Source: Pseudomonas gessardii (GTDB taxonomy: Bacteria; Pseudomonadota; Gammaproteobacteria; Pseudomonadales; Pseudomonadaceae). Taken from it: a stretch of 64,000 nt of DNA. The position numbers were made by a program, and so were the translations under genes. The notes beneath the pieces were generated by a model. That model saw only the letters and a list, made by a program, of their open reading frames with translations, did no database searches and was not told the DNA's origin. The stretch lies in the NCBI RefSeq assembly GCF_001983165.1, contig NZ_MNPU01000020.1, positions 33,295 to 97,294 of the forward strand, given 5' to 3'. Positions within the stretch are counted from its first letter, which is position 1; each line of letters begins with the position of its first letter. Below are positions 37,518 through 46,996 of the stretch, piece by piece.

Positions 37518-38030
37518 GCCTGTGTGCACCGCCGGGTAACGGCGGTGCATGACCGATCGGCGCTTATGCCGCACATAGCTGAAAAATTCCCTTCTGCCTC
37601 ATCCCAACCGTTTCACGGTGTTACTGCACGACCATCTATCGAGAAAGTTTGCCCTCGGCCAGACTGGTTTTTTAAGGGTATGCCTAGGAATTCTCACGAG
37701 TTTTTCCCGCCCGGCAAAAAAACCGAAAATCCCTGAGCGAGCCTGAAATGGCCGGTTCACGGCATGTATGCCTGACAAAATGTCGCATTCAAACTGACCA
37801 AACAGACAATTTTCTTTGCAAAAACCCATGCCGATTCGGTATAGGGTAGGCGTTTACGGCATTAGACTATGCCCCCACGCATCGGAATAGTTGCGCCTTT
37901 TTTCGCTTGCCAGTAAGCCATATCGGCCATCTGCGGTGACCTTCAATGGAGGCTGATGCTCACACTTTTTCGCTCCCGGGCGTTCCAGCTGGCGCATCTG
38001 CCTGAGTCCACTTGAAACAAGGGTAATGAC
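37518..38030. other. Intergenic region upstream of gltP
   Basis: 513 bases without a credible gene; small frames have poor composition and no ribosome sites. GGTATAGGGT near 37840 could be a -10 for gltP. An AT-rich segment lies around 37800-37830. No repeat or clear hairpin other than this was found. Confidence 0.5.
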
Positions 38031-39362
38031 ATGAAGAAGGCAAAATTAAGCCTCGCCTGGCAGATCCTCATCGGTCTGGTGCTAGGGATTGCAATCGGTG
38101 CTGTACTCAACCACTTCAGTGCCGAAAAGGCCTGGTGGATCAGCAACGTATTGCAGCCGGCGGGCGATATCTTTATCCGCCTGATCAAGATGATCGTGAT
38201 CCCGATCGTGATTTCGTCGCTGATTGTCGGAATCGCTGGTGTGGGGGATGCGAAAAAGCTCGGTCGGATCGGTGTAAAGACCATTGTCTACTTTGAAGTG
38301 GTCACGACCATTGCGATTGTGGTCGGTCTGCTGCTGGCCAACCTGTTCCACCCCGGTGCCGGGATCGACATGAGCACCCTGGGCACCGTGGATATCTCCA
38401 AGTACCAGGCGACTGCCGCCGAGGTGCAGCATGAACATGCGTTCATCGAGACCATCCTCAACCTGATCCCGTCGAACATCTTTGCCGCCGTGGCCCGTGG
38501 CGAGATGCTGCCGATCATCTTCTTCTCCGTGCTGTTCGGCCTGGGCTTGTCGAGCCTCAAGCCAGACCTGCGCGAGCCCCTGGTAACGATGTTCCAGGGC
38601 GTGTCCGAGAGCATGTTCAAAGTCACCCACATGATCATGAAGTACGCCCCTATCGGCGTATTCGCCCTGATCGCCGTGACCGTGGCCAACTTCGGCTTCG
38701 CCTCGCTGCTGCCGTTGGCCAAGCTGGTGATCCTGGTCTACGTCGCCATCCTGTTCTTCGCCTTTGTGATTCTTGGCCTGATCGCCCGCCTGTTTGGCTT
38801 CTCGGTGATCAAGCTGATGCGCATCTTCAAGGATGAGCTGGTACTGGCCTACTCCACCGCCAGCTCCGAGACCGTGCTGCCACGGGTGATCGAGAAGATG
38901 GAAGCCTACGGTGCGCCGAAAGCCATTTGCAGCTTCGTGGTGCCGACCGGTTACTCGTTCAACCTTGACGGTTCGACCCTGTACCAGAGCATCGCGGCGA
39001 TCTTTATTGCCCAGCTGTATGGCATCGACCTGTCGGTTGGCCAGCAACTGATGCTGGTACTGACCCTGATGGTCACCTCCAAAGGTATCGCCGGCGTGCC
39101 GGGCGTGTCCTTCGTGGTCCTGCTGGCGACCCTGGGCAGCGTGGGCATCCCATTGGAAGGCCTGGCCTTCATCGCCGGTGTCGACCGCATCATGGACATG
39201 GCGCGTACCGCCCTGAACGTGATCGGCAACGCCCTGGCCGTGTTGGTCATCGCGCGTTGGGAAGGCATGTACGACGATGCCAAGGGCGAGCGCTACTGGA
39301 ACTCCCTGCCGCACTGGCGGACCAAGACCGCGCTGCCGGCTGGCGAGACCAGCCAGGGCTGA
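38031..39362 (+). CDS. gltP: Proton/glutamate-aspartate symporter
   Basis: 443 residues, dicarboxylate/amino acid:cation symporter (DAACS) family. Eight membrane helices and two re-entrant loops are expected; signatures are the serine-rich loop YSTASSETVLPRVIEKM, FVVPTGYSFNLDGSTLYQS with the NxDG motif, and SKGIAGVPGVSFVVL. A terminator follows at 39380-39404. PAO1 has gltP at this place. C4-dicarboxylate use cannot be excluded from sequence alone. Confidence 0.93.
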   Translation: MKKAKLSLAWQILIGLVLGIAIGAVLNHFSAEKAWWISNVLQPAGDIFIRLIKMIVIPIVISSLIVGIAGVGDAKKLGRIGVKTIVYFEVVTTIAIVVGLLLANLFHPGAGIDMSTLGTVDISKYQATAAEVQHEHAFIETILNLIPSNIFAAVARGEMLPIIFFSVLFGLGLSSLKPDLREPLVTMFQGVSESMFKVTHMIMKYAPIGVFALIAVTVANFGFASLLPLAKLVILVYVAILFFAFVILGLIARLFGFSVIKLMRIFKDELVLAYSTASSETVLPRVIEKMEAYGAPKAICSFVVPTGYSFNLDGSTLYQSIAAIFIAQLYGIDLSVGQQLMLVLTLMVTSKGIAGVPGVSFVVLLATLGSVGIPLEGLAFIAGVDRIMDMARTALNVIGNALAVLVIARWEGMYDDAKGERYWNSLPHWRTKTALPAGETSQG

Positions 39363-39379
39363 TCCCTGCTTGATACGCA

Positions 39380-39404
39380 CAAACCCCGGTAAATCCGGGG
39401 TTTG
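39380..39404 (+). terminator. Intrinsic terminator after gltP
   Basis: CAAACCCCGG-TAAAT-CCGGGGTTTG is a perfect 10-bp stem, followed by TCGTTT, a poor T tract. Symmetric, so it could work both ways. Confidence 0.8.
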
Positions 39405-39457
39405 TCGTTTCTGCCAGCCCCGCTATCATTCGCCACATATTTAAAGGGGTGTGACTG

Positions 39458-40687
39458 ATGCTCAATGGCCTGTGGCTTGGCTTCTTTGTCGTGGCAATGG
39501 TCTCGGCGCTGGCGCAATGGCTGGTGGGGGGCAATGCCGGGATCTTTGCGGCGATGGTGGAGAGTATCTTCGCCATGGCCAAACTGTCGGTGGAAGTGAT
39601 GGTGCTGCTGTTCGGCACCTTGACCCTGTGGCTGGGCTTTTTGCGTATCGCCGAGAAGGCCGGGATTGTCGAGTGGCTGGCCAAGGCCCTGGGCCCGCTG
39701 TTCCTGCGGCTGATGCCGGAAGTGCCGGCCGGTCACCCGGCCATCGGCCTGATCACCCTCAACTTTGCCGCCAACGGCCTGGGCCTGGATAACGCGGCGA
39801 CGCCGATCGGCCTCAAGGCCATGAAGGCGCTGCAAGAGCTCAACCCAATCCCCAACACCGCGACCAACGCGCAGATCCTGTTCCTGGTGCTCAACGCGTC
39901 CTCCCTGACCCTGCTGCCGGTGACGATCTTTATGTACCGCGCCCAGCAAGGCGCGCCTGACCCGACCCTGGTGTTCCTGCCGATCCTGCTGGCCACCAGC
40001 GCCTCGACCCTGGTGGGCCTGCTGTCGGTGGCGCTGATGCAGCGCCTGCGCCTGTGGGACCCGGTGGTGCTGGCGTACCTGATCCCCGGTGCGCTGGTGC
40101 TGGGCGGCTTCATGGCCTTGCTGGCCACTCTGTCGGCCACGGCCCTGGCGGGCTTGTCCTCGATCCTCGGCAACCTCACGCTGTTTGGCCTGATCATGCT
40201 GTTCTTGCTGATCGGCGCGTTGCGCAAGGTCAAGGTCTACGAAGCGTTTGTCGAAGGCGCCAAAGAGGGCTTCGACGTCGCCAAGAACCTGCTGCCGTAC
40301 CTGGTGGCGATGCTGTGTGCAGTTGGCGTACTGCGCGCCTCCGGGGCGCTGGAGTTTGGCCTCGAAGGTATTCGCCACCTGGTGGCCTGGACCGGGCTGG
40401 ACACGCGCTTTGTCGACGCCTTGCCCACGGCGATGGTCAAGCCATTCTCCGGCAGCGCGGCGCGGGCGATGCTGATCGAGACCATGCAGACCCAAGGCGT
40501 GGACAGCTTCGCGGCGCTGGTGGCGGCGACGATCCAGGGCAGTACCGAGACCACCTTCTATGTGCTGGCGGTGTACTTTGGCTCGGTGGGCATCCAGCGG
40601 GCGCGGCATGCGGTGGGGTGTGCGTTGCTGGCGGAGCTGGCGGGTGTGGTGGCGGCGATTGCGGTTTGCTACTGGTTCTTTGGCTAA
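39458..40687 (+). CDS. Nucleoside-recognition (Gate) domain membrane protein, SpmA/SpmB-like
   Basis: 409 residues, very hydrophobic, with two Gate-domain halves resembling the spore maturation proteins SpmA and SpmB fused in one chain: LGFLRIAEKAGIVEWLAKALGPLFLRLMPEVPAGHPAIG in the first and AKNLLPYLVAMLCAVGVLRASGA, AATIQGSTETTFYVLAVYFG in the second. In non-sporing bacteria this fused family is of unknown transport role. AAAGGGGTGTG precedes the ATG. The gene is monocistronic between the gltP terminator and a REP. Confidence 0.88.
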   Translation: MLNGLWLGFFVVAMVSALAQWLVGGNAGIFAAMVESIFAMAKLSVEVMVLLFGTLTLWLGFLRIAEKAGIVEWLAKALGPLFLRLMPEVPAGHPAIGLITLNFAANGLGLDNAATPIGLKAMKALQELNPIPNTATNAQILFLVLNASSLTLLPVTIFMYRAQQGAPDPTLVFLPILLATSASTLVGLLSVALMQRLRLWDPVVLAYLIPGALVLGGFMALLATLSATALAGLSSILGNLTLFGLIMLFLLIGALRKVKVYEAFVEGAKEGFDVAKNLLPYLVAMLCAVGVLRASGALEFGLEGIRHLVAWTGLDTRFVDALPTAMVKPFSGSAARAMLIETMQTQGVDSFAALVAATIQGSTETTFYVLAVYFGSVGIQRARHAVGCALLAELAGVVAAIAVCYWFFG

Positions 40688-40697
40688 GCTTCAGACC

Positions 40698-40775
40698 GCT
40701 ATCGCAGGCAAGCCAGCTCCCACATTTGACGGTGTTCACACATCAAAATGTGGGAGCTGGCTTGCCTGCGATGAG
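40698..40775. repeat. REP doublet, GGGAGCTGGCTTGCCTGC subtype
   Basis: CGCTATCGCAGGCAAGCCAG... (from 40698) and ...CTGGCTTGCCTGCGATGAGG (to 40775) are inverted copies around a short loop with an inner TGTGGGAG stem. Between converging genes. Confidence 0.85.
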
Positions 40776-40779
40776 GCCC

Positions 40780-41391
40780 TCAGCGTTTCGGCGCTGCATT
40801 GCCCTGCGCCACCACCCAATCCACCACCTGCTTGTTCAACTGATCCCCCGCCAACCCAAACCCGGCCACCACCGCCGGCACCTGGGTAGCACTCACCGGC
40901 TGGCGCACTTCAAAGCGCTTGGCCGCCACGATCCGCTGGTCACTGCCGCGCACCAGTCGCGCGTCCAGGCGTATCACCACCTCCACTGCCCCGCCCCGGT
41001 ACTCGCTCTGGAAGGCCTGCAACTGCCCGCCCAGCTCGAAATCCGCCTGCAGGTTGGTGTCATCGGTGCTCAGGAACGCCACCCGGCCATCACGCTGGAA
41101 GCCGTCCAGCAGACGGTTGCGCAGCAGCACCGGCGCCGGATCGCTCCAGCGCGACTGGGCATAGCTGCTGATCAAGTCGCCCTGGGGCACTACGGCAATG
41201 CGCGGGCTGTCGAGGAACTCACTGGCCTGTGGCTTGGCCAGGCGCAATGACCAGGTGCCCGGGCTGCCATGGGTTGTGGCCTGGGCTGCCGGCAGCCGAT
41301 AGACGTTGGACGGGTCGGCCTTGGGCAGGATCGAGCAGGCGCTGACCAGGGCCAGGGCCACCGGCAGGATCATTTGGTAAGCACGCTTCAT
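40780..41391 (-). CDS. ABC-type transport auxiliary lipoprotein (PqiC/DUF330-like)
   Basis: 203 residues with a lipoprotein signal (LALVSACSILP). The family pattern YRLPA...DSPRIAVVPQGDLISSYAQSRWSDPAPVLLRNRLLDGF matches ABC_trans_aux, outer-membrane lipoproteins working with MCE transporters. It overlaps the MCE gene by 4 bases and closes the four-gene operon. A role in handing phospholipid to or from the outer membrane is inferred from the partners. Confidence 0.88.
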   Translation of the reverse strand: MKRAYQMILPVALALVSACSILPKADPSNVYRLPAAQATTHGSPGTWSLRLAKPQASEFLDSPRIAVVPQGDLISSYAQSRWSDPAPVLLRNRLLDGFQRDGRVAFLSTDDTNLQADFELGGQLQAFQSEYRGGAVEVVIRLDARLVRGSDQRIVAAKRFEVRQPVSATQVPAVVAGFGLAGDQLNKQVVDWVVAQGNAAPKR

Positions 41392-42326
41392 GGCGTGAAC
41401 TCCTTGTTCTTGTCACTGCCCAGCAGATACCCACTGGGGTTGGCTTCCAGACGACGGGAAATGGCCCGCAAGGAGCCGAGGGTATCGCGCAGTTCGCGCA
41501 CGGCCGGCGCCAGTTCGTTAAGGCCCTGCATGCCGCTGTTGAGTGAGTCTTTGTTGTCGCTCAACAGGTTGTTGATGGTCGCGGTACTTTGCTCCAGGGC
41601 GTGCATGGCCCCTTGCGCACTGCCGAACATCTGCTTGCCCTGGTCGTTGAGCAGGCCGTTGGCGTTGCGCATCAGTGCGGTGGTCTGCTCCAGGGTGGCA
41701 CCGGCCTGTTTGCTGACCTGGGCCAGTTGCTGCATCACCACTTTGATATCGCCTCGTTGCTCGGCGATGGCCCCGGTGGTTTGTTCCAGGTGGGCCAGGG
41801 TGCTGCTCAGGCGGTCGACGTTATCGGGCGAGAACATGCGATTGGCGTTGTGCAGCAGCAGGTTGATGCTGGTCATCAAGTCGTTGCTGTTGTTCAGCAA
41901 GCGGGCAATGGGCGATGGCGAGGCGGTGATCTGCGGCAGTTCGCCGTTCTTGCCCTTGAGCTCGGGGCTTTGTGGGGTGCCGCCGCTGAGCTGGATGATC
42001 GAGGTGCCGGTGATGCCGGTCAGCGCCAGCTTGGCCTGGGTGTCCTCCTTGATCGGTGTCTGCCCGGCCAGGCGGATACGCGCCAGTACGCGGCGCGGGT
42101 CTTTCGGGTCCAGGCGCAGGCTGGTGACATCGCCCACCTTGATCCCGCTGTACTGCACCGCGCTGCCCTGGGACAGGCCGCTGACCGCTTCGTTGAAGAT
42201 CACTTCGTAATCCTGGAACGCGCTGTCGACGCTGGACTTGGCCAGCCACAGGCCAAACAGCATGGCGCCGACCACGACGAGCACGCTGAACAGACCGATC
42301 ATCACATGATGGGCTCGGGTTTCCAT
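41388..42326 (-). CDS. MCE family (MlaD-like) periplasmic substrate-binding protein
   Basis: 312 residues from the ATG at 42326. An N-terminal membrane span (HVMIGLFSVLVVVGAMLFGLWLA) anchors a single MCE domain (YEVIFNEAVSGLSQGSAVQYSGIKVGDV). Residues 160-290 form a long helical region with heptad-like Leu/Gln (LERTTALMRNANGLL-type), longer than E. coli MlaD (183 residues), and probably makes a hydrophobic tube. Works with the ATPase and permease upstream in lipid transport across the periplasm. Confidence 0.92.
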   Translation of the reverse strand: METRAHHVMIGLFSVLVVVGAMLFGLWLAKSSVDSAFQDYEVIFNEAVSGLSQGSAVQYSGIKVGDVTSLRLDPKDPRRVLARIRLAGQTPIKEDTQAKLALTGITGTSIIQLSGGTPQSPELKGKNGELPQITASPSPIARLLNNSNDLMTSINLLLHNANRMFSPDNVDRLSSTLAHLEQTTGAIAEQRGDIKVVMQQLAQVSKQAGATLEQTTALMRNANGLLNDQGKQMFGSAQGAMHALEQSTATINNLLSDNKDSLNSGMQGLNELAPAVRELRDTLGSLRAISRRLEANPSGYLLGSDKNKEFTP

Positions 42327-42327
42327 G

Positions 42328-43131
42328 TCATACCTCGTTGAGCTGTTGAGCGGCATCCAATGCCGCGCGGCCCCGGGGGCCATGAAAGTATTCGTGAATC
42401 CAGGCGTCGTTCGTTTGCGAGACAACATCGATGGCACCCGCCACCAGTACCTTTTTCTGCGCCAGCACCGCCACGCGGTCGGTGATGGTGTAGAGCGTGT
42501 CGAGGTCATGGGTGATCAGCAGCACACTCAGGCCCAAGGCATCGCGCAGGGTCAGGATCAGTTGGTCGAACGCCGCCGCCCCGATGGGATCGAGGCCGGC
42601 GGTCGGTTCATCGAGAAACAGAATGTCCGGGTCCAGGGCCAGGGCGCGGGCCAGGGCCGCACGCTTGATCATCCCGCCCGACAGTGACGACGGGTATTTG
42701 TCGGCCGCCGACAACGGCAGCCCGGCCAGGGCCAGCTTCACCGCCGCCAGGTGCTCGGCATCGGCGCGGCTCAGGCCGGCATGTTCGATCAGTGGCAGGG
42801 CGACGTTTTCCGTGACCGTTAGCGAGGAAAACAGCGCGCCCTTCTGGAACAGCACGCCGAAGCGGCGTTCCACCAGGGAGCGTTCGTGCTCCGACAGGCT
42901 CGGCAGGTTCTGCCCGAACACCCGCACCTGGCCTTCACTGGGCCGGCGCAGGCCGATGATGCTGCGCAGCAGCACCGACTTGCCGCTGCCCGAACCGCCC
43001 ACCACGGCGAGAATTTCGCCCTTGTACAGATCCAGGTCGAGGTTTTCATGCACGCTCTGCGGGCCAAAGCGGTTGCACAGGCCACGCACCTCAATCACCG
43101 CCGCGCTGGGCGCTCGCTGTAAACGGCTCAC
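42328..43131 (-). CDS. MlaF-like ABC transporter ATP-binding protein
   Basis: 267 residues from a GTG at 43131 that overlaps the permease stop (GTGA). Walker A GGSGSGKSV, a signature written LSGGMIKRAALARAL as in MlaF proteins, and Walker B ILFLDEPTAGLD are complete. The C-terminal extension RGRAALDAAQQL is short. It energises the MCE transporter. A long upstream open frame to 43959 is only a shadow of the permease gene. Confidence 0.93.
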   Translation of the reverse strand: MSRLQRAPSAAVIEVRGLCNRFGPQSVHENLDLDLYKGEILAVVGGSGSGKSVLLRSIIGLRRPSEGQVRVFGQNLPSLSEHERSLVERRFGVLFQKGALFSSLTVTENVALPLIEHAGLSRADAEHLAAVKLALAGLPLSAADKYPSSLSGGMIKRAALARALALDPDILFLDEPTAGLDPIGAAAFDQLILTLRDALGLSVLLITHDLDTLYTITDRVAVLAQKKVLVAGAIDVVSQTNDAWIHEYFHGPRGRAALDAAQQLNEV

Positions 43132-44276
43132 CAGCCCATCTCCATAAAGAACAGTGCGGCCACCGCGTCGAGCACGATCACCACGAAAATCGATTGCACC
43201 ACCGCGGAGGTGGTGTGGGCACCGACCGATTCGGCGCTGCCGCTGACCTTGAAGCCTTCCAGGCAGCCAATGGCGGCGATCAGGAACGCGAAGATCGGCG
43301 CCTTGACCAGGCCCACCAGCAAATGCTCGACGCCGATATCCGACTGCAACAGCGAGAGGAACATCGCCGGCGAAATATCCAGGGCCACGGCGCACACCAC
43401 ACCGCCGCCGATAATCCCCGAGATCATGGCGAGGAAGGTCAGCATCGGCAACGCCACCAGCAACGCAAGGACACGGGGCAACACCAGCAACTCCATGGGG
43501 TCCAGGCCCAGGGTGCGGATGGCGTCGATTTCTTCGTTGGCCTTCATCGAGCCGATCTGTGCGGTGAAGGCACTGGCGGTGCGGCCGGCCATCAGGATCG
43601 CGGTGAGCAGGACGCCAAACTCCCGTAGGAAGGAAAACGCCACCAGGTCCACGGTAAAAATACTCGCGCCGAAACTTTCCAGCACCGTGGCGCCGAGAAA
43701 CGCGACCACGGCGCCCACCAGAAAGGTCAGCAAGGCGACGATGGGCGCGGCATCGAGCCCGGTCTGTTCGATATGCGCCACCATCGGCGTCAGGCGCCAG
43801 CGCTTGGGCCGGAACATGCCGCGGGCGAGGGTTTCGAGGATCAGGCCGATAAAGCCCAGCAGCTGCATGGCATCTTGCCAGACGGTATCCACCGCGCCGC
43901 CGATGCGCGCCAGCAGTTGGATGCCGGCGCTTTCCTGCGGTTCTTTGACCGGCACACAAAAATCATTCAGGGCGCGGTAGACGGTCTTGAGCAGCGCCCG
44001 GTCGGCGGCGGGCAGAGTACAGTCGGTTTGTTCGGCGCTGTGCTCGATGCGCTCGGGGCCGAGCAGTTCGACCAGCAGCGAGGCGCCGGCGGTGTCCAGT
44101 GCGCCGAGGCCATTGAGGTCGACGCGGGTGTTGGCGTCGTACTGGCCGTCGAGGCTCGCGGACAACCGCTGGAGGGTGCTGTAGTGGGCCAGCGTCCAGT
44201 CCCCGGTGACCCGCAGTTGGGGCGGCTGGGTGGACGCGTCCAGATGGGCATTGCCTGCCGTTGTGCTACTGGTCAT
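43128..44276 (-). CDS. MlaE-like permease with N-terminal STAS domain
   Basis: 382 residues from the ATG at 44276 (CGGAG 6 bases upstream). Residues 15-115 form a STAS-like domain (LRVTGDWTLAHYSTLQRLSASL, then DLNGLGALDTAGASLLVELL), normally a separate MlaB protein in enterics. From about 130 the MlaE permease begins, with FLGATVLESFGASIF and LTAILMAGRTASAFTAQIGSMKANEEIDAIRTLG signature pieces. The fusion explains the absence of a separate mlaB here. First gene of the operon. Confidence 0.92.
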   Translation of the reverse strand: MTSSTTAGNAHLDASTQPPQLRVTGDWTLAHYSTLQRLSASLDGQYDANTRVDLNGLGALDTAGASLLVELLGPERIEHSAEQTDCTLPAADRALLKTVYRALNDFCVPVKEPQESAGIQLLARIGGAVDTVWQDAMQLLGFIGLILETLARGMFRPKRWRLTPMVAHIEQTGLDAAPIVALLTFLVGAVVAFLGATVLESFGASIFTVDLVAFSFLREFGVLLTAILMAGRTASAFTAQIGSMKANEEIDAIRTLGLDPMELLVLPRVLALLVALPMLTFLAMISGIIGGGVVCAVALDISPAMFLSLLQSDIGVEHLLVGLVKAPIFAFLIAAIGCLEGFKVSGSAESVGAHTTSAVVQSIFVVIVLDAVAALFFMEMGW

Positions 44277-44331
44277 AAGCTCCGAGCTTGTTTGGCTATT
44301 CCACAATTGCTATGTAATAGCACGATCTGTC

Positions 44332-45363
44332 CTACTTTGGCGTGTCCGTTTGCGCTGTGTCAGTGACTTTAAAGCGCAACACGCCGATCACCTGGCCGTC
44401 TTCGGTCAGCACCCGCACCTGCCAGCGGCCCACGGCATTCGCCGGGAAGTTCTGCTTGTGGGTCCAGGCCCGGTAGCCTTCCTTGCGCCCGCCATGGATA
44501 TCCAGGGCGATGCGGTCGACCTCTTTGCCGTTGAACTGCCACACATGGTAGATGCGTTCGTCCAGCCCGCGCGGTGCGTTGATCGCGGTGTAGGCGTACA
44601 GGCCGCTGCTGCGCAGTTGGCTGGCGCTGACTTCCTTGAGGTCATCGCCGGGGGTGCGGTCCTGCATTTGAGTGCTGATCGCCACTTCGGTCATCCACAG
44701 CGTGGCCGGCGGCACCCAGCTGCGCAGGAACCAGCCCGCGCAACCAATCGTCACCGTCACGCCCAGTAGCATCAGCCAACCCTTGAGGCTGCGCAGCGGC
44801 AGGCTCACGGCCAGGCTGGGGATCGACAACAGCATCGCCACGCCCAGCGCCAGCTTGTAGCTCTGGGCGGTGGTCAGGTGCAGGATGATCGGCAGCGCGG
44901 TGAGCAAGGCGGCAAACAGGGTCAGGGTGTGCAGGGCGAGGAACAGCCAGCGCTTGGGCGCGAGCCATTTGTAGTACAGCGGGTCGGTGATTGAGATGAG
45001 CGCGGCGGCGCCCAGCAGGCCGGTGAAAATCGACTGGCTGCTGTTCCAGGTGGTGGTGACAAAAAAGAACGGCAGGACAAAGAACAGGCTTTCCTGGTGG
45101 ATCATCTGTGTGGCGTAGCGCAGCAACGGTTCGGGGATTTCCCGCTTGAAGACCTTGCTGAACAACTGGGTGAAGCTGTTTTCCAGCATCAGCCACAACC
45201 AGCTCACCAGCAGGACGATGGCGATCCAGCTGGCCATGCCTTGTTGGCGGTCCACCAGGATAAAGCTGCCCACGCCCGAGATAAAACCGCCGAGTGCGAT
45301 CACCCCTGGGTAGCGCTTCATCAGTTCGAGGATGCGCTGTATGAAAAGGGTCAGGTTTGGCAT
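44332..45363 (-). CDS. DUF5924/DUF2914 membrane protein
   Basis: 343 residues. About six to eight membrane spans occupy residues 15-240 (VIALGGFISGVGSFILV, SWIAIVLLVSWLWLML, FVLPFFFVTTTW), then a periplasmic domain resembling DUF2914 (LYAYTAINAPRGLDERIYHVWQFN...GYRAWTHKQNFPANAVGRWQVRVLTEDGQVIG). This beta-sandwich type domain often ends membrane proteins of unknown role. It lies between the MCE operon and an M16 protease gene on the same strand with gaps of 55 and 72 bases. Function unknown. Confidence 0.82.
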   Translation of the reverse strand: MPNLTLFIQRILELMKRYPGVIALGGFISGVGSFILVDRQQGMASWIAIVLLVSWLWLMLENSFTQLFSKVFKREIPEPLLRYATQMIHQESLFFVLPFFFVTTTWNSSQSIFTGLLGAAALISITDPLYYKWLAPKRWLFLALHTLTLFAALLTALPIILHLTTAQSYKLALGVAMLLSIPSLAVSLPLRSLKGWLMLLGVTVTIGCAGWFLRSWVPPATLWMTEVAISTQMQDRTPGDDLKEVSASQLRSSGLYAYTAINAPRGLDERIYHVWQFNGKEVDRIALDIHGGRKEGYRAWTHKQNFPANAVGRWQVRVLTEDGQVIGVLRFKVTDTAQTDTPK

Positions 45364-45435
45364 TCGACGGTTCGCAGTCTTTGTAGGAAAAAATCCCAGA
45401 CAGAATAACGTCTTAGCGCTTTGAGTGGCGTGTGA

Positions 45436-46818
45436 TTACGCAATTGCTTTGCGATAACGGCGCACGCCAAGCCAACCAATGATGATTAGCCCCAGCGCGC
45501 CCGCGCTGATCCAGCTCAGGGCATCGTAACTGAGCAGCGGTTTTTCGATGCGCCAGTAGCCGGGCTGGTTGAACAGTTGGCGCATGGCCTGGTTGGCCTG
45601 CGCCAGGCTCACGGCCTTGATGCGCTTGGCCGGGTCGCTGAAACGGCCATCGGTGTAGTCGGCCAAGGCGCCCCAATAGTAGTCGGCCAGGGCGCTATTG
45701 CCCTGCACGGCCCAGGCCTGGCGGTCGATGGCGGCGTGTTGCAGGCGGTTAAAGGTGGCCCGGTCAAGGCCATCTTCAAGTAACGTGGCCTTGAGGCTTT
45801 CGAGGACGTGTTCGGCTTCGGGCAGGCGGTCGCGGTCCAGGTCGGCGTTGAGGCTCATGAAACCCACGCCGCCCAGCACTTCGCGCTCGCTCCACGGGCC
45901 GTAGGACAGGCCATGCTGCAGGCGTAACTGGCGATACAGCGCCCAATCCAGATAATCCTTGAGCAGGTCGTAGGTGGCGTCGTGCTGGTCGTCCAGCATC
46001 GGCTCGGGGAACAGCCAGTGCAGTTTGGCGCCGTCGCCGACCCAGCCACGGATCAGGTCGCGATGGCTGGCGGCGGTGCCTTGGATTTGCGGTAAGAGGC
46101 GATGCTCGCTGGGGTCTACCGGCTCGAGCTGGCCATAGGTGCGTTCCAGATAGGCCGGTAGCAGTTTGTCGAGATCGCCGACGATGATCAGGGTCATGTT
46201 GTTGGGGGCGTACCAGTCCTGGCGCACTTTCTCCAGTTGGGCACGGGTCAGGTAGCCGGCTTCGGCGCGCTCGGCGCATTTAAGACCCAGTTCCACCGCC
46301 AGTTGGTGGCTGGCGTTATGGCCCAGGTCTTGGCGATCCAACAGGCGTTGCAGGTGCGAATAGTGACCGCCGTCTTCGCGTTCGACCACTTGCTTGGCGG
46401 CGTTGATCGCGGCATCGCTCAGTTCGGTACGGGTCAGGATCGCCTTGAGCAGGTCCAGCACCTTGCGCTGGTTGCGCGCCGGGGCCTCGATGACGAAGGT
46501 GGTGTCGGCATTGCTGGTGTAGGCGTTCCACTCCCCGCCCAGGGCCTGCATCTGTTCTTCCAGCGCGCCTTCGCCGCCGCCGTCGATGCCGCTGAACAGC
46601 AGGTGTTCGAGCAGGTGCGGCAGTTCCTTGTCGGCGCAGCTGAAGTCATCCAGGCCCACGCCCACCACCAGGCGGATCGCCACATGCCCGCGTTCGGTGC
46701 CCGGCTTGAGCAGCACCTGCAGGCCGTTGGGCAGCATATAGCCTTCGACCTGCAGGCGATCAAAGGCAAAGGCGTGGGACGAGCCCAGGAGCAGGCAGGC
46801 GAGTAACAGGCGACGCAT
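45436..46818 (-). CDS. M16 family zinc metallopeptidase, membrane-tethered
   Basis: 460 residues. Signal peptide (LLACLLLGSSHAFA), then a pitrilysin-type HxxEH zinc motif (His68, Glu71, His72 in PHLLEHLLF), with the distal Glu expected near 148 (VVEREDGGHYSHL region). At the C-terminus a single span (WISAGALGLIIIGWLGVRRY) anchors it. Most M16 proteins have two similar halves; here the inactive half (LIRGWVGDGAKLHWLFPEP...) is also present. Likely a periplasmic peptidase facing out from the inner membrane. Substrate unknown. Confidence 0.88.
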   Translation of the reverse strand: MRRLLLACLLLGSSHAFAFDRLQVEGYMLPNGLQVLLKPGTERGHVAIRLVVGVGLDDFSCADKELPHLLEHLLFSGIDGGGEGALEEQMQALGGEWNAYTSNADTTFVIEAPARNQRKVLDLLKAILTRTELSDAAINAAKQVVEREDGGHYSHLQRLLDRQDLGHNASHQLAVELGLKCAERAEAGYLTRAQLEKVRQDWYAPNNMTLIIVGDLDKLLPAYLERTYGQLEPVDPSEHRLLPQIQGTAASHRDLIRGWVGDGAKLHWLFPEPMLDDQHDATYDLLKDYLDWALYRQLRLQHGLSYGPWSEREVLGGVGFMSLNADLDRDRLPEAEHVLESLKATLLEDGLDRATFNRLQHAAIDRQAWAVQGNSALADYYWGALADYTDGRFSDPAKRIKAVSLAQANQAMRQLFNQPGYWRIEKPLLSYDALSWISAGALGLIIIGWLGVRRYRKAIA

Positions 46819-46860
46819 AACGGGGTTCCTGGCGAGTAATAACGGCTGAAACTGGCTTTT

Positions 46861-46949
46861 TGTGGGAGCGGGCTTGCCTGCGATGGGGGAGTGTCAGTCA
46901 ACTGTTTTATCAACTGACCCACCGCAATCGCGGGCAAGCCCGCTCCCAC
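46861..46949. repeat. REP doublet, mixed subtype arms
   Basis: Left arm TGTGGGAGCGGGCTTGCCTGCGATG and right arm ATCGCGGGCAAGCCCGCTCCCAC differ at one stem position (CCTGC versus CCCGC). Inner GTGTCAGTCAACTGTT-like dyad. Between the M16 and Na/Pi genes, both leftward, so this one is not at a convergent junction. Confidence 0.85.
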
Positions 46950-46996
46950 TTTGGTTGGGCGGTATTTTTAACTGACTCCCCAGGTGGGCGGTTCGT

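Noticed and set aside
37524..37736. 70-codon frame after the Ivy-like gene
   Set aside because: No ribosome site, mixed composition and many Pro/Phe/Lys near the end; looks random.
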